From RGIG9041 sp045541455 (lineage in GTDB: Bacteria > Bacillota > Clostridia > Oscillospirales > QAKW01): a DNA stretch of 64,000 nucleotides. Of this stretch, positions 8,075-15,474 are shown piece after piece. The notes below the pieces were generated by a model. It searched no databases, was not told the DNA's origin, and was given only the letters and a program-made list of their open reading frames with translations. The translations under genes were made by a program, and so were the position numbers. The stretch's first letter is position 1. Each line of letters starts with the position of its first letter. The stretch spans positions 1 through 64,000 of the forward strand of contig JAZQJA010000019.1 in assembly GCA_045541455.1 (NCBI GenBank), given 5' to 3'.

Positions 8075-9079
8075 TCAGCGTATCTCCCAACTTTTCGGGA
8101 CAAATAACTGTGAAAATTTATCAACTGCATATCCGTCGGTCATACTTGAAACAAAATCGCATGCCGCACGTTCTTTTCCTTCTTTTTCTATAATGCCGAT
8201 ATATTCCGACGGCATTTTCTCAGGATTTTTGGTATAATAATTATAAAGCATTTCGATAATACCTTGCGCTTTGCCTTCTTCGACCTTTGCTTTTGAGCCG
8301 AGATAAACGGTTGAAAACAAAAATTCGTGTAAAATGTCAAAACCTTTTTGGACAGGCTCTGTCATCGCGATAAAAGGTTTATCGGTACTTGCTTCTATTG
8401 TTCCCATAACCATTGCATTAATGCGTGCGGTGTGTCCCGCACCCAGCAGCGCTACTGCATCGTGGGGCAGGTCGTTTTCGGTTAAAAGACCTGCACGCAC
8501 CGCGTCGTCAATGTCGTGGTTTATGTATGCAATTTTGTCGGCAAGCCGTACAATCTGGCCTTCTACAGTGTCGGCAATTTTATCGCCTGTGTGACAAAGA
8601 ATGCCGTCAAGCACCTCGTGAGTAAGGTTTAGTCCTTTTCCGTCTTTTTCAAGAGTTGTGCAAACACGTCGGCTTTGTTCGTTATGCATAAACGGGAATG
8701 GGCAAATTTGGTTTAAAACCCGCTCACCCGCGTGGCCAAACGGTGTGTGCCCAAGGTCGTGTCCCAGCGCAATTGCCTCCGTTAAATCCTCATTAAGAGA
8801 TAAGCACCGTGCTATAGTGCGTGAAATTTGCGAAACTTCAAGCGTGTGGGTAAGCCGGGTGCGGTAATGGTCGCCCATCGGACTTAAAAACACCTGTGTT
8901 TTGTGTTTTAAACGGCGGAACGCCTTTGAATGTATAATTCTGTCGCGGTCTCTGCAAAAACAGGTGCGTGTCGGTGATTCCTCTATAGGAACAGCACGTC
9001 CGCGCGTATTTTTTGATAAACATGCATGCTTTGAAAGTGTTTCACTCTCGCGCAGTTCAAACAGTTCGCGATAGTTCAC
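8075..9079 (-). CDS. dgt: dGTP triphosphohydrolase (HD domain)
   Basis: 334-residue deoxyguanosinetriphosphate triphosphohydrolase-like protein, which splits dNTPs to nucleoside and tripolyphosphate. The HD metal site is seen in RTRLTHTLEVSQISRTIA and in ALGHDLGHTPFGHAGE (His, HD). A further conserved block is RLADKIAYINHDIDDAVRAG. The N-terminal CRDRDRIIHSKAFRRLKHKT block is typical of the family. Length matches the short Gram-positive form. First gene before dnaG (33 nt gap), an arrangement common in Firmicutes that may tie dNTP pool control to replication (inference). Confidence 0.93.
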   Translation of the reverse strand: MNYRELFELRESETLSKHACLSKNTRGRAVPIEESPTRTCFCRDRDRIIHSKAFRRLKHKTQVFLSPMGDHYRTRLTHTLEVSQISRTIARCLSLNEDLTEAIALGHDLGHTPFGHAGERVLNQICPFPFMHNEQSRRVCTTLEKDGKGLNLTHEVLDGILCHTGDKIADTVEGQIVRLADKIAYINHDIDDAVRAGLLTENDLPHDAVALLGAGHTARINAMVMGTIEASTDKPFIAMTEPVQKGFDILHEFLFSTVYLGSKAKVEEGKAQGIIEMLYNYYTKNPEKMPSEYIGIIEKEGKERAACDFVSSMTDGYAVDKFSQLFVPKSWEIR

Positions 9080-9188
9080 ATAGCCACCACCTTAAATCAA
9101 ATTTAAGACATTTTTTTATCTTCTATTAATTATATACGACAAACTTTTCTAAAAACCTTTTAAAAAAATAAAAAAATTTAAAAAAGTG

Positions 9189-9217
9189 TTGACAAACTGT
9201 GTTTGTGCTGTTAGAAT
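9189..9217 (+). promoter_or_regulatory. Sigma-A promoter for tRNA-Lys
   Basis: TTGACA (9189-9194), 17-nt spacer, TAGAAT (9212-9217), 42 bp before the tRNA 5' end. A good match to the vegetative consensus. Confidence 0.85.
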
Positions 9218-9258
9218 AATATGGCTGAATGAAACAGCGTTGCATTAAAAATAGAAAT

Positions 9259-9334
9259 GACCCATTAGCTCAGCTGGCAGAGCACATGACTTTTAATCAT
9301 GGTGTCCGGAGTTCGATTCTCCGATGGGTCACCA
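9259..9334 (+). tRNA. tRNA-Lys (anticodon TTT)
   Basis: 76-nt tRNA including an encoded CCA. Acceptor stem GACCCAT (9259-9265) pairs perfectly with ATGGGTC (9324-9330); the discriminator is A9331 and CCA is 9332-9334. Anticodon stem CATGA/TCATG encloses the loop CTTTTAA, so the anticodon is TTT (9292-9294), reading AAA/AAG lysine codons. T-arm GGAGTTCGATTCTCC is standard. It stands alone with its own promoter and terminator. A partial copy of its 3' half lies 170 bp downstream. Confidence 0.97.
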
Positions 9335-9391
9335 AAAACGACATCAAAAAGATGTCGTTTTTCTTTTTTGCAATAAATAGAACTCCGGACA
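9307..9391 (+). repeat. Direct repeat copy 1: tRNA-Lys 3' end plus terminator
   Basis: 85-bp unit running from the tRNA T-arm through the acceptor 3' strand, CCA and terminator to GAACTCCGGACA. It is nearly identical to 9477-9560. The unit is itself bounded by an inverted repeat, CCGGAGTTC / GAACTCCGG. Confidence 0.9.
9335..9362 (+). terminator. tRNA-Lys terminator
   Basis: Stem AAAACGACATC / GATGTCGTTTT with an A5 loop followed by a long T-run, immediately after the CCA end. Confidence 0.93.
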
Positions 9392-9476
9392 CCTATAATC
9401 TCACGGCGGTTGCCGTGCAAGCGGCGAGCCGTGAGCATAAAAATCCTGCGGAGCGTTTATCAGTGAAACTGATAAA
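9392..9476. other. Hairpin-rich spacer between the tRNA-end repeats
   Basis: No gene is seen. Two hairpins are visible: CTCACGGC ... GCCGTGAG around a 20-nt GC-rich loop, and GTTTATCAGT-gaa-ACTGATAAAC just before repeat copy 2. No integrase or other element gene lies between the repeats. Confidence 0.6.
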
Positions 9477-9560
9477 CGGAGTTCGATTCTCCGATTGTCA
9501 CTAAAAACGACATCAAAAAGATGTCGTTTTTCTTTTTTGCAATAAATAGAACTCCGGACA
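9477..9560 (+). repeat. Direct repeat copy 2: degenerate tRNA-Lys 3' fragment
   Basis: 84-bp copy of 9307-9391, differing only in the acceptor end (GATTGTCACTA for GATGGGTCACCA). The T-arm and terminator hairpin are intact, but there is no 5' tRNA half, so this is not a functional tRNA. It resembles the 3'-end duplication left by integration into a tRNA gene. Confidence 0.85.
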
Positions 9561-9569
9561 AAAGGAAGA

Positions 9570-9608
9570 AAAAATATCGACCGACTTTAAAAGTCGGTCG
9601 ATATTTTT
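9570..9608 (-). terminator. ridA terminator
   Basis: Nearly perfect 19-bp stem (9570-9588 / 9590-9608) ending in U5 on the minus strand, 6 bp past the ridA stop. It can also act on the plus strand. Confidence 0.9.
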
Positions 9609-9614
9609 ATGTAT

Positions 9615-9986
9615 TTATCTTGTCGCGATTGTATCAATTTCAACCAGTACATTTTTAGGCAGCGTTTTAACTGCAACGCAAGAACGTGCCGGCTTTGACA
9701 CAAAATGTTTTGCATACACTTCGTTAAACGCTGCAAAATCGTTCATATCAGCCAAAAAGCAGGTTGTTTTAACAACATTTTCAATACTGCTGTTTGCAGC
9801 TTTTAAAAGATTTTCGATATTTATACAAACCTGTTCGGTCTGTTCCTGAATGGTAGCCGCGTCTACATTGTTTGTTTTAGGGTTAATTGCAATTTGACCT
9901 GATGTAAAAACAAGGTCACCTACACATACCGCCTGCGAATAAGGACCGATGGCGGCAGGCGCGTTTTGAGTAAAAATCTTTTCCAT
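9615..9986 (-). CDS. ridA: RidA family imine/enamine deaminase
   Basis: 123-residue RidA (YjgF/UK114) protein, a cytosolic trimer that hydrolyses reactive enamine/imine intermediates such as 2-aminoacrylate and 2-aminocrotonate. Hallmarks: AIGPYSQAV near the N-terminus, FTSGQIAINP, and RSCVAVKTLPKNVLVEIDTI with the conserved Arg (in PARSCVAV) that binds the substrate carboxylate. It lies 11 nt downstream of ilvA, whose product generates exactly these intermediates from threonine and serine, so the two are probably co-transcribed and functionally linked. Confidence 0.97.
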   Translation of the reverse strand: MEKIFTQNAPAAIGPYSQAVCVGDLVFTSGQIAINPKTNNVDAATIQEQTEQVCINIENLLKAANSSIENVVKTTCFLADMNDFAAFNEVYAKHFVSKPARSCVAVKTLPKNVLVEIDTIATR

Positions 9987-9997
9987 AATATTTACCT

Positions 9998-11194
9998 CTA
10001 ATCAATAAGTTTAAAGCCTGCATCTTTGAGCGCTTTAGTTATCTCTTGAACGTGGTCGTAGTTTCTGGTTTCCATAACGATACGCAAAAAGCAACCGTTA
10101 ACCGACTCTGTTTCACCGGCACGCTCGTGATGAACGCCTGTTACGTTACCGCCGCATTCTGCAATAATTTTAGAAACCTGATGCAACTGACCGGGTTTGT
10201 CAATAAGTTCAATAAGAAGTTGACTTGACCTGCCTGACTTTATAAGACCGCGCTTTATAACGCGTGACAGACTTGTAACGTCAATGTTACCGCCCGACAC
10301 GACACAAACAACCTTTTTATCTTTTATCGGGAATTTATTAAACATTGCAGCAGCAACTGCGGTAGCACCCGCACCCTCTGCAATCATTTTTTGTTTTTCG
10401 ATAAGCGCAAGAATTGCCGAGGATATTTCGTCTTCAGTTACAAGCGCAATATCGTCAACATATTTGTTTATGAGTTCAAAAGTGTTTTCGCCCGGAGTTT
10501 TAACAGCAATACCGTCGGCAATGGTCGAAACATTTTCAAGTGTTTCGATTTTACCCGACTTTATCGAGTTATACATACTTGGGGCACCCACCGCCTGCAC
10601 GCCGTATACCTTGGTACGCGGACTTATAGATTTTACGGTATACGCAATACCTGAGATAAGGCCGCCGCCACCGATTGGCACGATGATAGCATCTATGTCT
10701 TTTATGTCGTTCAATATTTCAAGCGCAATTGTGCCTTGACCTGCAATTACGTTTTCGTCGTCAAACGGGTGAACGAAAGTATAACCCTTTTCGTCACGCA
10801 GTTCAATTGCTTTTTGATATGCGTCGTCGTAACAGCCATCAACCATACAAACCTGCGCACCGTAAGCCTTTGTGGCTTCAACTTTAGAAATAGGCGCACT
10901 TGACGGCAGGCAGATTACAGATGGGATACCGCATTTTGATGCGGCAAGCGCAACACCTTGCGCGTGGTTTCCTGCCGAGCAGGCAACAACACCGCGCTGT
11001 TTTTCTTCATCGCTGAGCATTGCAATTTTATAACCCGAACCGCGAAGCTTAAACGAGCCTGTATTTTGCAAACACTCCGGCTTTAAATACAGTTCACATT
11101 CGCAATCAATATTGGGTGCGTAAATAACATCAGTTCTGCGGACAATGTCTTTTAGCACATTCGCAGCATTAAATACTTTATCAAGTGTAAGCAT
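9998..11194 (-). CDS. ilvA: Threonine ammonia-lyase with ACT domain
   Basis: 398-residue PLP enzyme converting threonine to 2-oxobutanoate and ammonia, feeding isoleucine synthesis or threonine catabolism. The PLP Schiff-base lysine is K49 in NTGSFKLRGS. SAGNHAQG binds the substrate carboxylate, and the glycine loop VPIGGGGLISG holds the cofactor phosphate. Residues about 325-395 form one ACT-type regulatory domain (LLIELIDKPGQLHQVSKIIA). This short layout matches the TdcB-like/short threonine dehydratases found in Gram-positive bacteria rather than the two-ACT IlvA of E. coli. Operon with ridA. Confidence 0.95.
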   Translation of the reverse strand: MLTLDKVFNAANVLKDIVRRTDVIYAPNIDCECELYLKPECLQNTGSFKLRGSGYKIAMLSDEEKQRGVVACSAGNHAQGVALAASKCGIPSVICLPSSAPISKVEATKAYGAQVCMVDGCYDDAYQKAIELRDEKGYTFVHPFDDENVIAGQGTIALEILNDIKDIDAIIVPIGGGGLISGIAYTVKSISPRTKVYGVQAVGAPSMYNSIKSGKIETLENVSTIADGIAVKTPGENTFELINKYVDDIALVTEDEISSAILALIEKQKMIAEGAGATAVAAAMFNKFPIKDKKVVCVVSGGNIDVTSLSRVIKRGLIKSGRSSQLLIELIDKPGQLHQVSKIIAECGGNVTGVHHERAGETESVNGCFLRIVMETRNYDHVQEITKALKDAGFKLID

Positions 11195-11263
11195 TATAAC
11201 CCTTCTTTTTTAAAAAACTTTTAAAATTATATCACCGTGCAAGGCGTTATGTCAATAATTCGC

Positions 11264-11313
11264 AAAAAAATATCGACCAAAATGGACTGAGCCTTTACGG
11301 TCGATATTTTTTT
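11264..11313 (-). terminator. Terminator after lipoprotein gene 11338
   Basis: 15-bp stem (11264-11278 / 11299-11313) with a 20-nt loop and a U7 tail on the minus strand. Its stem sequence (ATATCGACC) is shared with the ridA terminator. Confidence 0.85.
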
Positions 11314-11337
11314 CTATAAATAAGTGCGTATTCGTTT

Positions 11338-12018
11338 TTATTCTTCTTCTTTTGTTTCGTTGTAACGGTTATATTTATCAAACTGTTGTTTATACTTATT
11401 CATTGTTTCAACAAGTCGCTGGCTGCTGATGTGTTTAATTGCGTTGTCATCAAGCGTATCTATATTGACAACACCCTGATCGGGGCATGCATAATATTTT
11501 CCCGTCTCGGCATTATTTGAAAGCTTTAAGTAATATATGTATTTTACATTCTGTTTTGCCACAAACTCGTTTGGAGTTATATCCGAAATATATTGTTCAT
11601 CACTGCCCGACGGTGTGTAAACGTGACCGCATTGACCAATTTCCACTTCGCTTATTTCGGGGTCACCTTTTAGCACCTCTAAAACCTTGATGTTTCTAAT
11701 GGTTATTGCAAAAAGATAGTCTTGTCTGCTTTCAACCTCAGTTAAAATACGGTCGTCTTTACTGCAATATACCACCTTTTCATCGGTGTAAGTGTTTATG
11801 GGCATACCTATAACTACAAGGTCACAGTCATCATACATTTCTTGTTCGCTTTGGTATTTTTTATAACTTCCTTGCGATGTAAGTACAGTCATACTTTCAA
11901 ATTTTTCTTCTGTTACAGGCAGATTGTATTCATTGACATCTGCCTTTTTACTGCATGAAGTAAGTGTAGTAAAAAGTATTGTTACACAAAGCATACATAA
12001 AATGATTTTTTTAAACAT
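11338..12018 (-). CDS. Lipoprotein of the E-V-x-K-G-D type (unknown function)
   Basis: 226 aa. Lipoprotein signal with lipobox TLTSC (Cys 22). The mature part contains CDLVVIGMPIN, a strand ending IKVLEVLKGD, the segment VEIGQCGHVY, and YIYYLKLSNN, before a charged tail ending in KEEE. The layout (exposed strand, LEV-KGD, then Y-x-Y-L strand) resembles the lipoproteins found beside secreted metallopeptidases at 29.1-33.4 and 57.1 kb, although overall identity is low. No peptidase gene lies next to this copy. Stands alone between pck and ilvA. I do not recognise a named family; the NTR/OB-fold resemblance is an inference from pattern only. Confidence 0.75.
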   Translation of the reverse strand: MFKKIILCMLCVTILFTTLTSCSKKADVNEYNLPVTEEKFESMTVLTSQGSYKKYQSEQEMYDDCDLVVIGMPINTYTDEKVVYCSKDDRILTEVESRQDYLFAITIRNIKVLEVLKGDPEISEVEIGQCGHVYTPSGSDEQYISDITPNEFVAKQNVKYIYYLKLSNNAETGKYYACPDQGVVNIDTLDDNAIKHISSQRLVETMNKYKQQFDKYNRYNETKEEE

Positions 12019-12050
12019 TTCTTACCAGCCTTTCTTAAAGTAATGATAAT

Positions 12051-12074
12051 ACCGCTGCCCGTTTGGGCAGCGGT
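12051..12074 (-). terminator. Terminator between pck and the lipoprotein gene
   Basis: GC-rich stem ACCGCTGCCC / GGGCAGCGGT with GTTT loop, just beyond the pck stop on the minus strand. The downstream U-tract is interrupted (TATTATCATTACTTT), so termination may be partial. Confidence 0.7.
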
Positions 12075-12088
12075 CGGTATTAATGCTA

Positions 12089-13867
12089 TTATTTAAGGTT
12101 AGCTTTAAGAGTTTCAAGCTGATTTCTGAGTTCTTTGGGGAGTTTGTCGCCAAATTTCTTGTAGTGTTCTTCAATCTCCTCAGCCTCTTTTGTCCAGATA
12201 TCTTTGTCAACTTCAAGAATGCTCTTGAGTGTTTCAACATCAAAATCAAGGTCGGTAAGGTCAATGTCTTCGGGACGCGGAACATAGCCGATAGCGGTTT
12301 CAACAGCATCAGCCTTGCCTTGACAACGGTCAACAATCCAGTTAAGAACTCTCATGTTATCACCAAAGCCGGGCCAGATAAAGTTGCCGTCATCGTCTGT
12401 TCTGAACCAGTTAACGTTGAAAATCTTAGGAGCTTTGTCGCCAAGCTTTTTGCCCATTTCAAGCCAGTGAGCAAAATAGTCACCCATGTGGTAACCGCAG
12501 AAGGGAAGCATAGCCATCGGGTCACGGCGTACAACACCTACAGCACCTGCTGCTGCAGCGGTTGTTTCAGAAGCCATGGCAGAACCGATGAATACACCGT
12601 TCTCCCAGCTCTTTGACTGATATACGAGTGGAGCACACTTAGCGCGTCTGCCGCCAAAGATGATAGCAGAAATCGGAACGCCTGCACCTTTGTTAAACTC
12701 GTCAGAAATGCACGGGCAGTTTTCTGCAGGAGCAGTAAATCTTGAGTTGGGGTTGGCAGCGCAGGTTGACTTGTCGTTTTTATCAAACTTAGAAGCATCC
12801 CACTTGTCGCCGCGCCAGTCAATAGCGTTTTGGGGTAAGTCTTTGTTAAGGCCTTCCCACCATACAGTGTTGTCGCTTAAATCGTGAGCAACGTTTGTAA
12901 AGATGGTGTCTTTCTTAGTAGAAGCCAAAGCGTTATAGTTTGATTTTTCATTGGTACCGGGAGCAACGCCGAAGAAACCGTTTTCGGGGTTGATAGCATA
13001 AAGTCTGCCGTCCGGACCTATTCTCATCCAAGCAATGTCATCACCGATTGTCCAAACTTTGTAACCCTTATCGCGAAGGTACTTAGGCGGAATCATCATA
13101 GCAAGGTTGGTTTTACCGCAAGCAGACGGGAATGCGGCTGCAACATAGGTAACTTCACCCTTGGGATTTTCAAGACCGAGGATAAGCATATGCTCAGCCA
13201 TCCAGCCCTCTTTCCAGCCCTGATATGAAGCAATACGGAGAGCAAAGCACTTTTTACCTAAAAGTACGTTTCCGCCGTAACCTGAGTTAACAGAGATAAT
13301 AGTATTGTCTTCGGGGAACTGGCAGATGTATCTTTTTTCAGGGTCAATGTCGCATCTTGAATGGAAGCAGCGTACCCAGTCGTTGCTGTCGCCAAGAACA
13401 TCCATAACCTTTTTGTCAACACGAGTCATAATGAGCATGTTGAGAACAACATATATAGAATCAGTAATCTCAATACCTATTTTTGCAAGCGGTGAGCCGA
13501 TAGGACCCATTGAGAAAGGAATGATATACATTGTTTTGCCTTTATAACTGTCGCGTGCGATGTCATAAAGTTTTTCGTACATTTCTTTGGGGTCGTACCA
13601 GTTGTTTGTAGGACCTGCGTTTTCCTTTTCTCTTGAGCAGATGAAGGTTCTGTCTTCAACACGGGCAACGTCGTTTACCTTTGTTCTGTGAAGATAGCAG
13701 CCGGGAAGTTTTTCCTGATTGAGTTTTTCAAGCTCGCCTGTAGCACAAGCCTCTGCACGCAAAGCTTCCTGCTGTTCTTTTGAACCGTCAACCCAAACAA
13801 CGCTGTCGGGGTTTACGAGAGCTTTAATCTCGTCAATCCAAGAGAGAACTGTTTTGTTAGTTGTCAT
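12089..13867 (-). CDS. pckG: Phosphoenolpyruvate carboxykinase (GTP)
   Basis: 592-residue GTP-type PEPCK, interconverting oxaloacetate and PEP with GTP/GDP. The P-loop FPSACGKTN (residues 246-254, with reactive Cys 250 and Lys 252) identifies the GTP family rather than the ATP family. Other marks are YGGNVLLGKKCFALRIAS, the metal-binding TIGDDIAWM, and FGGRRAKCAPLVYQS. Strong RBS AAAGGAG before the ATG. Many anaerobic Clostridia run this enzyme toward oxaloacetate as a CO2-fixing, GTP-yielding step of mixed-acid/propionate metabolism; direction here is inference. Single-gene unit. Confidence 0.97.
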   Translation of the reverse strand: MTTNKTVLSWIDEIKALVNPDSVVWVDGSKEQQEALRAEACATGELEKLNQEKLPGCYLHRTKVNDVARVEDRTFICSREKENAGPTNNWYDPKEMYEKLYDIARDSYKGKTMYIIPFSMGPIGSPLAKIGIEITDSIYVVLNMLIMTRVDKKVMDVLGDSNDWVRCFHSRCDIDPEKRYICQFPEDNTIISVNSGYGGNVLLGKKCFALRIASYQGWKEGWMAEHMLILGLENPKGEVTYVAAAFPSACGKTNLAMMIPPKYLRDKGYKVWTIGDDIAWMRIGPDGRLYAINPENGFFGVAPGTNEKSNYNALASTKKDTIFTNVAHDLSDNTVWWEGLNKDLPQNAIDWRGDKWDASKFDKNDKSTCAANPNSRFTAPAENCPCISDEFNKGAGVPISAIIFGGRRAKCAPLVYQSKSWENGVFIGSAMASETTAAAAGAVGVVRRDPMAMLPFCGYHMGDYFAHWLEMGKKLGDKAPKIFNVNWFRTDDDGNFIWPGFGDNMRVLNWIVDRCQGKADAVETAIGYVPRPEDIDLTDLDFDVETLKSILEVDKDIWTKEAEEIEEHYKKFGDKLPKELRNQLETLKANLK

Positions 13868-13962
13868 AGTGGTGTCTCCTTTTGTATTTTTATATTATCA
13901 TTTGAAATTATAATGAATACTACTTAAAAATGCAAGATTTATTTTATTAAATTTCATTTTTG

Positions 13963-14772
13963 TTAACAATATATTTCACAAAATAAATCGGCAAGGCTGT
14001 CGGGAGTTAGCGCCTCACCTCGCACAGTAGGCGAAAACCCGAGTTTTTCAAGTGCTTGCTTTACATCTTGCTTTTGCTGTGCATTTTGAAATATTGATGT
14101 TAGCAACTTGCGTCTTTGGCTGAATACCCTGTGCACAAAAGCAATAAAATCACCCTGCTTTTCAGGAGGAATTGTAATGCTGTCTTTAAAATCAAGCATT
14201 ATAACGCGGCTTGTGACATGTGGGGCAGGTATAAAAGAGTCGGGTGCAACATCAAACAGCGTTGTAATATTACAAAAATATTGTGTAAGAGCACTTATTG
14301 CGCGGTATTCTTTAGTTCCTGCATCTGCACAAAGTTTAAGTGCTGCCTCTTTTTGTATCATAATAACTGCCCGCTCAAACATTGAATGGTTTTTAAACAG
14401 TTTTGTTACAATTTCGCCTGTAATGTTGTAGGGTAGGTTGCCCACAACTGTAATTTTATGCTTGTTAAGACTGTTCAAGTCGAATTTTAAAAAGTCACAG
14501 TACACCATTGTGTGATTGGTAATACCGCAAAGCACATCGTCAGTAACATTTTTAAGAGAACGGTCAATTTCAACCGTAGTCACATTTTTGCATCGTTCAC
14601 ATAGTTTTTTAGTAAGTACGCCAAGCCCTGCACCGATTTCCAAAACATCGTTCGCACCGCAAACTGCATTGGCTATATCATTTAGTATATCCTCTTTATG
14701 CAAAAAATTCTGACCGAGTGATTTATTAGCACGTATACCGTGCTTTTCCATCAGCGATTTTGTGTCTGTCAT
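13963..14772 (-). CDS. rsmA: 16S rRNA dimethyladenosine transferase
   Basis: 269-residue RsmA/KsgA that dimethylates A1518 and A1519 of 16S rRNA with S-adenosylmethionine during small-subunit assembly. Motifs: KSLGQNFLHKEDILNDI; SAM-binding motif I VLEIGAGLGVLTKKL; catalytic NLPYNITGEIV (NLPY); and the C-terminal helical domain with FSQRRKLLTSIF. Length is normal. Its ATG overlaps the stop of the upstream lipoprotein gene by 4 nt, so it is the second gene of a two-gene operon. Confidence 0.97.
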   Translation of the reverse strand: MTDTKSLMEKHGIRANKSLGQNFLHKEDILNDIANAVCGANDVLEIGAGLGVLTKKLCERCKNVTTVEIDRSLKNVTDDVLCGITNHTMVYCDFLKFDLNSLNKHKITVVGNLPYNITGEIVTKLFKNHSMFERAVIMIQKEAALKLCADAGTKEYRAISALTQYFCNITTLFDVAPDSFIPAPHVTSRVIMLDFKDSITIPPEKQGDFIAFVHRVFSQRRKLLTSIFQNAQQKQDVKQALEKLGFSPTVRGEALTPDSLADLFCEIYC

Positions 14773-15320
14773 TTGCGCAGTGCCTTAAATGTTTCAAGCA
14801 TAGTTTCTGAATAGGGCAGAAAATATTCGTAACTTTTCGGTTCTGCTATATATGAATAAATGTAAACATAATTATCGCTTTTAATAAAAGTTTGCTGCAA
14901 ACGGAGTTTTCCGTCGCTTGTATCCCCTTCATAAACAATACGGTAAGCCTCGCTTTCGCCGACGGTAAGGTCATTTTCCGAAACAAGATTATAACCGTTT
15001 ATTGAGGAAGGCAGGCTGTCAATATAGTCTGTTACATAGTTGTCAAAAGCCATTTCGTTTGTCTTGTCAAGTTGGTATGAACAAACAGTAACATTTTCAC
15101 GGTAGTTATCCGAATAACCTTCAGAAGGGGTGGCAAACGCAACTGTGCGTGCCTTTTTATCTTCTGCCATTTCCCAAAACTTAGGATATTCAATTTCAAC
15201 CCCGATGGGCGACGAGCGAAAAACGGTATACCCTTCGTTTTTTGCTTTTTTTGCAATACAAGAAGTTAAAATAAGTAGTATACCGGCAAAAACAGCCGCA
15301 ACTTTAATATATTTTTTCAT
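14769..15320 (-). CDS. Lipoprotein, PsbP/DUF1795-like (unknown function)
   Basis: 183 aa. Signal peptide MKKYIKVAAVFAGILLILTSC with lipobox ILTSC, so it is anchored on the outer face of the membrane. The mature region (YTVFRSSPIGVEIEYPKFWE, then VTVCSYQLDK, YRIVYEGDT and a C-terminal YSETMLETFKALRK) has the pattern of PsbP-like/DUF1795 domains, in which a short hydrophobic 'IEYPKFW' strand is followed by alternating strands and a final helix. No catalytic residues are apparent. Overlaps rsmA by 4 nt. Role unknown. Confidence 0.7.
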   Translation of the reverse strand: MKKYIKVAAVFAGILLILTSCIAKKAKNEGYTVFRSSPIGVEIEYPKFWEMAEDKKARTVAFATPSEGYSDNYRENVTVCSYQLDKTNEMAFDNYVTDYIDSLPSSINGYNLVSENDLTVGESEAYRIVYEGDTSDGKLRLQQTFIKSDNYVYIYSYIAEPKSYEYFLPYSETMLETFKALRK

Positions 15321-15474
15321 TACTTTAATTCTCCAAAGTCCAATTTGTTCCCATTTTAAAAAAAGTATATCATCTATAGTTTATATTGTCAATTAACAAA
15401 TGTTTAATATTTCCGTATTGTAATAAAGAAAAAAATTTGTTATACTTATTAAAAAATGTAATGGAAGTATAAAT

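Noticed and set aside
9229..9504. 91-codon open frame across the tRNA-Lys gene
   Set aside because: It runs straight through the tRNA, its terminator and the repeat; no RBS and no protein-like sequence.
12083..12616. 177-codon frame antisense to pck
   Set aside because: Lies entirely within a well-conserved gene on the other strand and is a codon-bias shadow.
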